A DNA stretch of 8,291 nucleotides from BMS3ABIN04 sp965554225 (GTDB lineage Bacteria; Bacteroidota; Ignavibacteria; Ignavibacteriales; Melioribacteraceae): NCBI GenBank assembly GCA_965554225.1, contig CBEVZC010000129.1, forward strand, positions 1 to 8,291, written 5' to 3'. Each line of letters begins with the position of its first letter. Position 1 is the first letter of the stretch. A program made the translations under genes and the position numbers. Below, piece by piece: positions 1 through 6,341 of this stretch. The notes below the pieces were generated by a model. The model was given only the letters and a program-made list of their open reading frames with translations, did no database searches and was not told the DNA's origin.

Positions 1-65
1 TAAATAGTTTTTAAATTATATAATATTTTATATTTAGAATAATAATCTTTTAAATATTTGGATAC

Positions 66-96
66 TATAAACGAAAAGACCCGGCATAACCGGGCC
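66..96 (-). terminator. Rho-independent terminator of the octaheme cytochrome gene
   Basis: Read on the minus strand, CCCGG (94-90) and CCGGG (84-80) form a GC-rich five-pair stem closed by a five-base loop. A G-U pair (95 with 79) can extend it. The U-rich run CTTTTCGTTTAT follows directly. The hairpin begins about 27 bases after the TAA stop at 123-125, as expected for an intrinsic terminator of that gene. The remaining bases, 1-65, are very AT-rich and show no gene or clear signal. Confidence 0.8.
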
Positions 97-122
97 AATT
101 CATATTACGTTTATACGAGGCA

Positions 123-2117
123 TTATTTCATTAACATCATTTTCTTAACTTGTACAAAATTGCCGGCTTGCATTCTATAGATATAAATACCGGATGCAAA
201 TTGAGAGGCATCCCAGTCTACAAAATAGTTTCCGGCATTTTTCTGAGTATTAATTAACTCATCAACTTGTTGGCCAACCGAGTTATAGATAACAATTCTC
301 ACATTTGTAGATTTCGGTATCGAGAATCTTATCATTGTAGTAGGATTAAACGGATTTGGATAATTCTGAGACAATTGATAATCCGTTGGAGTAGTTAAAT
401 CAGTTAACCTGACAGATACAGGTGTTGTTTTGAACCAGATGCCTTCAGGTCCAAAATAATGTATTAAAGTATCAGCTAATGCTTGCTGGTTTACACCTGC
501 CCAATCTGTAAAGTCAGCATCCGTTATAGGAATTCCAAAATTAGGATAACTGGTTTTTGCATGACAACTGACTGCACATGAGTTTGGCATACTAAAGTCT
601 TTAGTACTTTGCGGAGGAATAGGTAAGAAAGTATGGCTGTGTATATCATAGTTAATTGCACTCTTAGCATTCTTTTGCATATGGCACTTTGTACATCTTG
701 AAGTCCCGTCGCCTTCCGGATCATACGGATGATGAGTGTGTTGAGTTACAACAGCTTCAATAGCAGCTAAAGAATCCGCGTTAGTAATATTGGCAACCAT
801 TTCTTTTGATATGTCTTGGAAATCGCCAAATGTTGCATGGCATGACAAGCATAAAGTATTATCATCTACGTCAGTAGTAATAACTAATGGATTACCATCA
901 ATACCTTCTTCTTCCCTCTCTTCAACTACTTGATGTTCACGACTTGAACCGTGTGCATCATGGCAGGTTATGCAAGAGACTTTATCAAAAGGGTTAGTCG
1001 GCATAGTACTTCTGTAAAGATCTTCAAATTGCTGATGATGCTTTTTTGAATTTATACCGTCTCCCCAAAGACCGGCACCTTCACTATGATAATCTGCGAC
1101 GCCCTTGCCGTCTATAATATCTTGTGGTGTCCATCTCAATAAATTTGCGTCATCAAAAGAATAACCGAATGTTCCATTAGGCTGACTGTGCCCCCTTGAG
1201 TGACACATTCCGCAAAGATTATTAATTTGGTCAGGTGTCATATCCCTTTCCGGATTTATTATACCGGCGGGGTTTCCATTGTGATTACTACCAGGACCAT
1301 GACATGTTTCACATGCGGTGTTAATTTCATCCATTTTACCGTCACCATTTAAATCAAAATAGCTGGGGTTCCCTTGAATTCTGGAATCAGTAGCATCGTA
1401 TTGGAAAGCAGAATTTGCAATCCATTCACCGTTAGCATCTTGTGCTACTTCTAAACCGGTAACGTGACAGCCTACACATCCTTTAGCAAAAGATCTTGAG
1501 TTACCGGCTGCATCTGCCAAAGTTGAAGTTGCAGGATCGTAGATAGGCATATCACTACCATCGTACCAAGCATCCCCATGGTAAACTACGTATTCATGAG
1601 TTGCTTCATTGTACTGAACCGGTGAGATATAAAAATCTGCACTTTCGCCGGTAGTAGTTTGAATTTTTAATACATATCGCTGTTTCCAATGCCCACTTCC
1701 ACCATAAGTCATGTAAACTCTCATAACCTCGTTACCTATAGTCATAGTATAACCGGTAGAATCAGAATAAGCTAATTTAGGTGCATTTGCTCCATATTTA
1801 GCGAAATTAGGCGTGGTTGCTAAATCCAAACCATCAACAAAATCATCTATGCCATTTTGATCGGCATCATTTACTATGCCCTTTTTTAAAACCATGGTGT
1901 TAGCACTATCTAATACAGATGAGTAACCATTAGCATGAAGTGTTGATCTCCAACTTGTTTTGTCAGAGGCACCAATACCTGGTCCTACAGTAGTATTATG
2001 ACAGCCTAAACAGGTCTCAGTACCTACATATGTAGCTTGCGCCATTAGAAGGCCTGAGAACGAAACCAAAAAGAAAAATAAAAAGAAAGTATTCAAGATT
2101 AAGTACTTTTTCTTCAT
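123..2117 (-). CDS. Exported octaheme c-type cytochrome with T9SS C-terminal sorting domain
   Basis: Seen: 664 residues starting MKKKYLILN. The ATG at 2117 is preferred over the one at 2129 because GGAGG (2127-2123) lies five bases before it and overlaps the upstream ATG. A signal peptide (about residues 1-28, hydrophobic core, LLMAQA end) comes first. Heme motifs start near C36, C214, C269, C302, C382, C423 and C475 (all CXXCH), with CAVSCH (CX3CH) at 514-519. The third motif reads CETCHGPGSNH, resembling the cytochrome c554-like family. About 175 residues without a heme motif separate hemes 1 and 2 and include HWKQRY and YISPVQYN; similar motifs occur, from memory, in multiheme cytochromes of this group. 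Two acidic loops, D84-D92 and D255-E264 (DLNGDGKMDE), resemble EF-hand/dockerin calcium loops. Residues ~580-664 are a T9SS type A sorting domain (NYPNPFNPTT, then GIYIYRM and a lysine-rich end). Inferred role: surface-attached or secreted electron-transfer protein or reductase. The substrate is unknown, and it is not clearly HAO, OTR or NrfA. Confidence 0.9.
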   Translation of the reverse strand: MKKKYLILNTFFLFFFLVSFSGLLMAQATYVGTETCLGCHNTTVGPGIGASDKTSWRSTLHANGYSSVLDSANTMVLKKGIVNDADQNGIDDFVDGLDLATTPNFAKYGANAPKLAYSDSTGYTMTIGNEVMRVYMTYGGSGHWKQRYVLKIQTTTGESADFYISPVQYNEATHEYVVYHGDAWYDGSDMPIYDPATSTLADAAGNSRSFAKGCVGCHVTGLEVAQDANGEWIANSAFQYDATDSRIQGNPSYFDLNGDGKMDEINTACETCHGPGSNHNGNPAGIINPERDMTPDQINNLCGMCHSRGHSQPNGTFGYSFDDANLLRWTPQDIIDGKGVADYHSEGAGLWGDGINSKKHHQQFEDLYRSTMPTNPFDKVSCITCHDAHGSSREHQVVEEREEEGIDGNPLVITTDVDDNTLCLSCHATFGDFQDISKEMVANITNADSLAAIEAVVTQHTHHPYDPEGDGTSRCTKCHMQKNAKSAINYDIHSHTFLPIPPQSTKDFSMPNSCAVSCHAKTSYPNFGIPITDADFTDWAGVNQQALADTLIHYFGPEGIWFKTTPVSVRLTDLTTPTDYQLSQNYPNPFNPTTMIRFSIPKSTNVRIVIYNSVGQQVDELINTQKNAGNYFVDWDASQFASGIYIYRMQAGNFVQVKKMMLMK

Positions 2118-2122
2118 TATTT

Positions 2123-2127
2123 CCTCC
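2123..2127 (-). promoter_or_regulatory. Shine-Dalgarno site deciding the cytochrome start
   Basis: GGAGG on the minus strand lies five bases upstream of ATG 2117-2115. Its first G is the last base of the in-frame upstream ATG (2129-2127), so that upstream ATG has no room for its own site and is unlikely to be the start. Moving the start also puts the lysine-rich head of the signal peptide (MKKK) at the N terminus. Confidence 0.8.
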
Positions 2128-2183
2128 ATTTAATTTAGTAATAAGAAGTCTAACTTTACGTTAGTTTTTTGTTGCATGAAAAA

Positions 2184-2201
2184 TAAGACTAAATAGTCTT
2201 A
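2184..2201. promoter_or_regulatory. 18-nt palindrome, candidate operator
   Basis: TAAGACTAAATAGTCTTA has two perfect eight-base arms (TAAGACTA / TAGTCTTA) around a two-base centre. It lies 67-84 bases upstream of the cytochrome ATG (2117) and about 98 bases upstream of the response regulator ATG (2299), in the divergent intergenic region. Its short spacing and symmetry fit a dimeric regulator site better than a transcript terminator, because no U-tract follows. Binding by the adjacent OmpR-type regulator is inference. OmpR-family proteins often bind direct repeats, so another regulator is possible. Confidence 0.5.
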
Positions 2202-2209
2202 ACAAAAAG

Positions 2210-2234
2210 GAAACAATTATTAATAATTTTTCAT
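2210..2234 (-). repeat. Shared upstream element, copy 1
   Basis: This 25-base stretch matches 6214-6238 at 23 positions, including a perfect 17-base block (2218-2234). Read toward the cytochrome gene it begins ATGAAAAATTATTAATA and continues TTGTTTC. It sits about 93-117 bases upstream of the cytochrome start codon. Copy 2 sits 116-140 bases upstream of the other cytochrome gene, in the same orientation. A partial inverted copy of its end (ATGAAAAAT, plus strand 2176-2184) lies nearby. A regulatory or promoter-proximal role is inferred; AT-richness weakens the case. Confidence 0.45.
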
Positions 2235-2240
2235 TTTTAA

Positions 2241-2268
2241 TTGAAAGCATTACTTTCGGTAATATTGT
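2241..2268 (+). promoter_or_regulatory. Candidate promoter of the two-component operon
   Basis: TTGAAA (2241-2246), a 16-base spacer and TATTGT (2263-2268) resemble a sigma-70-type -35/-10 pair, about 30 bases before the start codon of the response regulator. The alternative TATTTTG (2268-2274) is one base short of the Bacteroidota -7 consensus TAnnTTTG. In this lineage either reading is possible, so the exact promoter is uncertain. Confidence 0.35.
2249..2263. promoter_or_regulatory. Inverted repeat ATTAC-N5-GTAAT inside the regulator promoter
   Basis: ATTAC (2249-2253) and GTAAT (2259-2263) form a perfect five-base inverted repeat with a five-base centre (TTTCG). It sits between the putative -35 and -10 boxes, where bound protein would block or tune transcription. 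The overlapping pair GAAAG / CTTTC (2243-2257) offers a second symmetry. Autoregulation by the encoded response regulator is a reasonable guess, and the form is loosely like cop/cus boxes. Arms this short can arise by chance. Confidence 0.3.
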
Positions 2269-2298
2269 ATTTTGTAGACGAAATGAATGGGAGATAGT

Positions 2299-2967
2299 AT
2301 GAAAATTTTAATAGCGGAAGATGAAATAACAATTGCAAATTCTTTAAAGAAAAACTTTGCAGATGAAGGACATAATGCACTAATAGCAAACGATGGAGAG
2401 AATACAATAAATCAAATTCAGGAGAATGATTTTGATGTTATTTTACTTGATTGGAGAATGCCAAAACTAAGCGGACTGGAAGTTTGTAAAAAATTGCGCA
2501 ACGAAGGCTTTAACAAACCAATTATTCTACTAACCGCTCTCACAGATATTGCCAATAAGGTTGAAGCACTTAACGCAGGAGCAGACGATTATATTACTAA
2601 GCCCTTTTCTTTCGAAGAAGTAATGGCAAGAATTGAAGCAGTTGTAAGAAGATACAAATCCTCCACAAGGACTATTATTTTTGATAAATATAAGTTAGAT
2701 TTAGTAAGTAGAATTGTTCAAACACCTGACGAACAAATAAGATTAACAGACAAGGAATTTGAATTGTTAAAATACTTTCTTGAAAATAAAGGTTCCATTA
2801 TTACCAAAGAACGTTTATGCCGAGATGTTTGGGAATTACCTTTTACTCCAACAACCAATATGGTAGAAGTTACAATAAAAAACCTTAGGAAAAAAATTGA
2901 GGACGAATCTTCAAAAAAATATATAAAAACTATTTATGGCGAGGGATATTTATTCCTAACTGATTGA
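2299..2967 (+). CDS. OmpR/PhoB-family DNA-binding response regulator
   Basis: Seen: 222 residues beginning MKILIAEDE. The ATG at 2299 is chosen over 2287 because GGGAG (2289-2293) lies five bases before it and overlaps the earlier ATG. The receiver domain spans about 1-118, with acidic pocket E8/D9, phospho-acceptor D51 in ILLDWRMP, switch threonine T79 and lysine K101 in TKPF. A winged-helix trans_reg_C domain covers about 125-222, with LTDKEFELLKYF, the recognition helix region TNMVEVTIKNLRKKI and the final hairpin IKTIYGEGYLF. All catalytic residues are present, so the protein should be phosphorylated by its partner kinase and bind DNA. The sequence is closest in style to the CusR/CopR group, but that does not establish metal sensing. 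It is the first gene of a two-gene operon and is divergent from the octaheme cytochrome, which is a likely target (inference). Confidence 0.95.
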   Translation: MKILIAEDEITIANSLKKNFADEGHNALIANDGENTINQIQENDFDVILLDWRMPKLSGLEVCKKLRNEGFNKPIILLTALTDIANKVEALNAGADDYITKPFSFEEVMARIEAVVRRYKSSTRTIIFDKYKLDLVSRIVQTPDEQIRLTDKEFELLKYFLENKGSIITKERLCRDVWELPFTPTTNMVEVTIKNLRKKIEDESSKKYIKTIYGEGYLFLTD

Positions 2968-4370
2968 TGCATATGAAAATACCTGTATTTACTAAAACAG
3001 TTAAAAGAATAGCATTACTAAATGCTTTTGTTATGTTGGGTTTATATATCCTTTTTATATTCTTCACTTTAACCATTGTAAAATATATTATTGTTGAAGA
3101 CAAAGATTCGCGTTTAGCACATGAAATTGAGCATATAAAAAATGCATTCGCCGTTGAAAATGATTCATTGACACTTAAATTCCCTGTTGAACTAAACGAG
3201 CCTGATCTCACATACATTACCGAGCATCCTCTATTTCTGCAAATTTATGATTTAAAGGGAAACTTAATTTACCAAAGTAAAAATTTAGTCTATTTTGACG
3301 ACATATTACTAGGCTTCCCAAATAAGTTTGATCCTTATTACTTTGAGGATTTGAAAGTTGGGAAGGATAATTTAAGAATAATTTATTCGCAAATAAAGAA
3401 TAGATCGAACCAACCAATTGGCTATGTTCAATTAGGATCAATTTACTCAAATTTTACCTATGTAATAAAAAAAATACTTCTTTTTAATTTAATTGCCATG
3501 CCAATTACATTGTTAATTATTATTTCACTTAGTATTTTCCTGGCAAGAAAAAGTTACCAGCCTATCCATAAGATTATCAGTCTAGCCAACAAAATATCGG
3601 CTAGTAATTTAAATGCAAGGCTAACATACGAGGCTGAACCGAATGATGAATTAGGTATGCTAAAGCAAACTTTAAATTCATTGTTTGAAAGACTGGAATC
3701 ACAGGTTAGCGAAATATCTCATTTTACCGATAACGCATCGCATCAATTGATGACACCATTAACAGCAATCAGTTCAGAATTGGACTACATATTAAAGAAA
3801 GATAGAGATACAAAGGAATATAAAGAAAGCTTAAAAATACTAAAGACACAAACCGATAGAATGATCAGCATGGTTAAAACAATGCTAATCCTAGCAAGGG
3901 AATGTAAAGGAGGTGCTGATTCCCAAAATGTTTTTGAGCTGAGTACGTTAATAAATAAGAACATTTCAGATGTATATAAAAACCAAAATGTAGAATTTAC
4001 AGCAGATAAAAATATTTATCTGCGTGGAAGACCGGATTATTTTTCAATTGTAATGCAAAATTTAATAAATAATGCTCTTAAATATTCGGACGGAACACAT
4101 GTTGAAGTATCTATTATAAAAAATAATAATATCGTAAAAATATTGGTCGAAGACCACGGGATCGGAATACCTAATGCAGATAAAGAAAAAATCTTTGAAA
4201 GATTTTATAGAGGAACTAACGGAGAAGAGAAAGGAATTGAAGGTTACGGATTGGGATTAAGTCTTGTAAAATCCGTTATTACATCCATGGGGGGAGAGAT
4301 AAAAGTGGAAGATAATGTCCCAACCGGGTCTAAATTTATTATTATTCTCCCACTTGTTAAATTCAATTAA
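2967..4370 (+). CDS. Membrane sensor histidine kinase, partner of the upstream regulator
   Basis: The ATG at 2967 overlaps the regulator's TGA by one base (TGATG), which points to translational coupling. An in-frame TTG at 2964 and ATG at 2973 are alternatives. The 467 residues run as follows: TM1 at about 15-43, a periplasmic sensor region at about 44-168 with no recognisable ligand motif, TM2 at about 170-193, a HAMP linker at about 195-248, and a HisKA domain with phospho-acceptor H259 in ASHQLMTPLTA. The HATPase domain has N box MQNLINNALKYS, G1 VEDHGIGIP, F box IFERFYRG and G2 GYGLGLSLV. The kinase appears complete. One variation is that the residue after the histidine is Q rather than the usual E. 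It should autophosphorylate and pass phosphate to D51 of the regulator. The signal is unknown; gene position suggests redox or electron-acceptor sensing, but this is inference. Confidence 0.95.
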   Translation: MHMKIPVFTKTVKRIALLNAFVMLGLYILFIFFTLTIVKYIIVEDKDSRLAHEIEHIKNAFAVENDSLTLKFPVELNEPDLTYITEHPLFLQIYDLKGNLIYQSKNLVYFDDILLGFPNKFDPYYFEDLKVGKDNLRIIYSQIKNRSNQPIGYVQLGSIYSNFTYVIKKILLFNLIAMPITLLIIISLSIFLARKSYQPIHKIISLANKISASNLNARLTYEAEPNDELGMLKQTLNSLFERLESQVSEISHFTDNASHQLMTPLTAISSELDYILKKDRDTKEYKESLKILKTQTDRMISMVKTMLILARECKGGADSQNVFELSTLINKNISDVYKNQNVEFTADKNIYLRGRPDYFSIVMQNLINNALKYSDGTHVEVSIIKNNNIVKILVEDHGIGIPNADKEKIFERFYRGTNGEEKGIEGYGLGLSLVKSVITSMGGEIKVEDNVPTGSKFIIILPLVKFN

Positions 4371-4410
4371 TTATTACTAGAAAAGAAACACCTGGAAAAT
4401 TAAACTAATC

Positions 4411-4511
4411 TGTCATTTCGAGTAACGTAGAAACAGCTTGCCGGACTTTGTAGGATGAGAATCTCCATACTTAAGTTAATATGAGATTTCTCACATTCGT
4501 TCGAAATGACA
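4411..4511. repeat. ~100-bp imperfect inverted repeat between convergent genes
   Basis: TGTCATTTCGA (4411-4421) is repeated as a perfect inverted copy at 4501-4511. Inside, GAGAATCTC (4457-4465) and GAGATTTCTC (4483-4492) form a second, nested inverted pair with one base of slippage. The whole element could fold into a long interrupted hairpin. From memory, TGTCATTTCGA...GAGAAATCTC elements occur as dispersed intergenic repeats in Bacteroidota-related genomes. No transposase is present, so a MITE-like or palindromic intergenic element is the best description. It lies between the 3' ends of the kinase and NapC-like genes and might also act as a two-way terminator. Confidence 0.7.
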
Positions 4512-4577
4512 TATGCGAGTATATTTTAATTTTTCAGAGGTTTCTACTATATAAAACTATTCACCCTGACAAATATT

Positions 4578-6098
4578 TTAAGGTTTCAACCCTGTATGGC
4601 AATCCACACAGACAGCATCTTTCCATTCTGAGTTATCATCATCATCCGGATCAGGATGTTTAAATTCTAAAGGTTCTTCCGTTGAGCCATACTCCATATT
4701 ACCGGGATTACCCTGGGCAACTATAGTATGACACGTGGAACAATCGTTAGGGATCACATCGCCGTTTTCAGTCTCATGGTTTCCGTCATGGCATCTAAAA
4801 CAACCCATAAATTCAATATGACCAATGTTATTGGGATAAGCATCCCATCTTACTTTCATTTCAGGAAAAATATTGTGTTTGAATTTATTTTTAATACCCT
4901 CAATTGCTTTATTTATAAGATCTCTTTTCTCCGAGTATATCTCAGGTAATTCTTCCTTATAAAAATCATTTACTGTATTTTCAATGAACGTCATAGCTGA
5001 ATCTGTAGTAGATAAACTATTATCGCAGGCATCCATTGCTACAGATTTAATATAAGGTAATTCTTTGGGAATGGAATTATTCTCAATTGCATTATTTATA
5101 AAAAATGCAGGCGGTTTATAATTATGGGCAGGTCTATTATGGCAATCCATACAATCCATTGTCCTACTCCTTAACGAATCTTTTTGCTTCTCATCTAAAT
5201 TATTGTTGTTGTCTTCAAATATTGTTTCTTTACCTGTTTTTAAATTAGTGTACTTTACCCAAGGAATATTCTGCCTTCTTTTATCAGTTGCAACATATTC
5301 AATTTTCACTTCCGGATTTATATGCCAGTGAATTCCTTCAGATAATCCTAAAGAACTATGGGATGGTCCAATTTTCATTAATAATTTAATATCCCACTCA
5401 GTATTAGCGGAATCCGGAATAAAATGCTTTTCTGTAACCAAAGTTCTGGAATAAAATTTTTGAGGCCAATGGCATTCTTCACAAGTCTCTCTAGCCGGAC
5501 GTAAATTGCTAATGGGTGTTGGTATTGGTCGTTCAAAATTATTTGTTGTTACAGCATAAACCTGTCGCAACCCCGATAACTTTGATCTAACATACCAATC
5601 AGCACCGGTTCCAACATGGCATTCCACGCATGCAACTTTGGCATGAGAGGAATATTGATAAGCCGTAAATTCCGGTTTCATCACTGAATGACAAAGTTTT
5701 CCGCAAAAAGTAACCGATTCCGTAAAATTAAACGCTTGATAACTCCCTATTGCTGAGGCAAATAGAAAAATTGAACTCCCAATCATAAATATCATGAATG
5801 CATTTCTATGCTTTTTATCATTTAAATTAATGGACGGCCAATTTAATTTATCTTCCTCGGTTGTAAATTCCCCCAGCTTCTTTTTCTTCCAGAACATTCC
5901 TATTGGAATAAGTAAAAGTCCCAATACTAAAAATACTGGAAGAATAATGTAAATAATTAGACCTAAATAAGAATTTTGTTGATCTAAGAAAACTCCAATA
6001 ACGAATAAAAAGACAATCATTGAAAAACTAACAATTGCTAATACGGCACCGGATAAGGATATCCAATTATGTGTTGAAGATGGGAGCCTTAGCTTCAT
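4578..6098 (-). CDS. NapC/NirT-like membrane-anchored heptaheme cytochrome c
   Basis: Seen: 506 residues starting MKLRLPSS, with AGAGG (6108-6104) five bases before the ATG. Three hydrophobic segments lie at about 15-38, 45-69 and 99-120. Classical NapC/NrfH proteins have a single anchor. The heme-bearing part follows: C132-GKL-C136-H137 (CX3CH), then CXXCH motifs starting at C157, C206, C316, C433, C453 and C497, seven sites in all. Blocks such as HSVMKPEFTAYQ, SKLSGLRQVYAV, NLRPARETCEECHWP and MGCFRCHDGNH are typical of a NapC/NirT-related family I recall from Geobacter-like and Bacteroidota genomes. Inferred role: oxidise menaquinol at the membrane and pass electrons to periplasmic or outer-surface acceptors. 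The C terminus is acidic (HPDPDDDDN). The gene is transcribed separately from the ccmF-like gene upstream, which ends in its own terminator, and it converges on the kinase gene. No terminator was recognised beyond the inverted repeat. Confidence 0.88.
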   Translation of the reverse strand: MKLRLPSSTHNWISLSGAVLAIVSFSMIVFLFVIGVFLDQQNSYLGLIIYIILPVFLVLGLLLIPIGMFWKKKKLGEFTTEEDKLNWPSINLNDKKHRNAFMIFMIGSSIFLFASAIGSYQAFNFTESVTFCGKLCHSVMKPEFTAYQYSSHAKVACVECHVGTGADWYVRSKLSGLRQVYAVTTNNFERPIPTPISNLRPARETCEECHWPQKFYSRTLVTEKHFIPDSANTEWDIKLLMKIGPSHSSLGLSEGIHWHINPEVKIEYVATDKRRQNIPWVKYTNLKTGKETIFEDNNNNLDEKQKDSLRSRTMDCMDCHNRPAHNYKPPAFFINNAIENNSIPKELPYIKSVAMDACDNSLSTTDSAMTFIENTVNDFYKEELPEIYSEKRDLINKAIEGIKNKFKHNIFPEMKVRWDAYPNNIGHIEFMGCFRCHDGNHETENGDVIPNDCSTCHTIVAQGNPGNMEYGSTEEPLEFKHPDPDDDDNSEWKDAVCVDCHTGLKP

Positions 6099-6103
6099 TT
6101 TAA

Positions 6104-6108
6104 CCTCT
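6104..6108 (-). promoter_or_regulatory. Ribosome binding site of the NapC-like gene
   Basis: AGAGG on the minus strand, then TTAAA, then ATG (6098-6096). The spacing is five bases, the same as for the other two starts decided in this window. Confidence 0.65.
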
Positions 6109-6213
6109 AAGAAATATGAATATACAAAATTTTCTTAAGTTGTTACTTTTGTTAAAAATTTGACTAGGCAAATTATTAAAAAGTTAAATAAATTGTGAAA
6201 ATATTTACGTGCA

Positions 6214-6238
6214 GCAACAAATATTAATAATTTTTCAT
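6214..6238 (-). repeat. Shared upstream element, copy 2
   Basis: This is the partner of 2210-2234: 23 of 25 positions agree, with a perfect 17-base block at 6222-6238. It lies 116-140 bases upstream of the NapC-like start codon and points the same way relative to its gene as copy 1 does. Just downstream in gene direction is TTGTTGCTGCACGTAAATAT, where a promoter could start, but no convincing -35/-10 pair was found. Confidence 0.45.
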
Positions 6239-6294
6239 AAAATGTACTTAGGACAAATTGCAAACAAGTATTTAGACTATCAGTAAATAATTTG

Positions 6295-6335
6295 ATAAAA
6301 ATAAAAAAAGCAAGCAGAGTAAATATGCTTGCTTT
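6295..6335 (-). terminator. Rho-independent terminator of the ccmF-like gene
   Basis: Read on the minus strand, AAAGCAAGCA (6335-6326) and TGCTTGCTTT (6316-6307) form a perfect ten-pair stem with a nine-base loop. A T-rich tail (TTTTATTTTTAT) follows. It starts 45 bases after the TAA at 6383-6381. It separates the ccmF-like gene from the NapC-like gene, so the latter needs its own promoter in 6099-6295. Confidence 0.9.
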
Positions 6336-6341
6336 AATAAT

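Noticed and set aside
1..65. Promoter or further gene at the left edge
   Set aside because: The DNA is almost all A and T, and no box pair or reading frame could be supported.
2930..3450. Two minus-strand open frames opposite the kinase gene
   Set aside because: They are shadows of a clearly coding plus-strand histidine kinase and show no domain or start signal.
4520..4538. Third copy of the shared 25-nt element (TTTTAATTTTTCA)
   Set aside because: Only nine bases match and they are low in complexity. This shows that AT-rich chance matches occur here, so it was not counted.
4481..4663. Short plus-strand open frame of 60 codons
   Set aside because: It begins inside the inverted repeat and ends opposite the C terminus of the NapC-like gene. 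It has no ribosome binding site and no recognisable protein features.
5018..5041. Cysteine in MDACDNSLST of the NapC-like protein as a decayed heme site
   Set aside because: There is no second cysteine or histidine at heme spacing, so nothing supports an eighth site.
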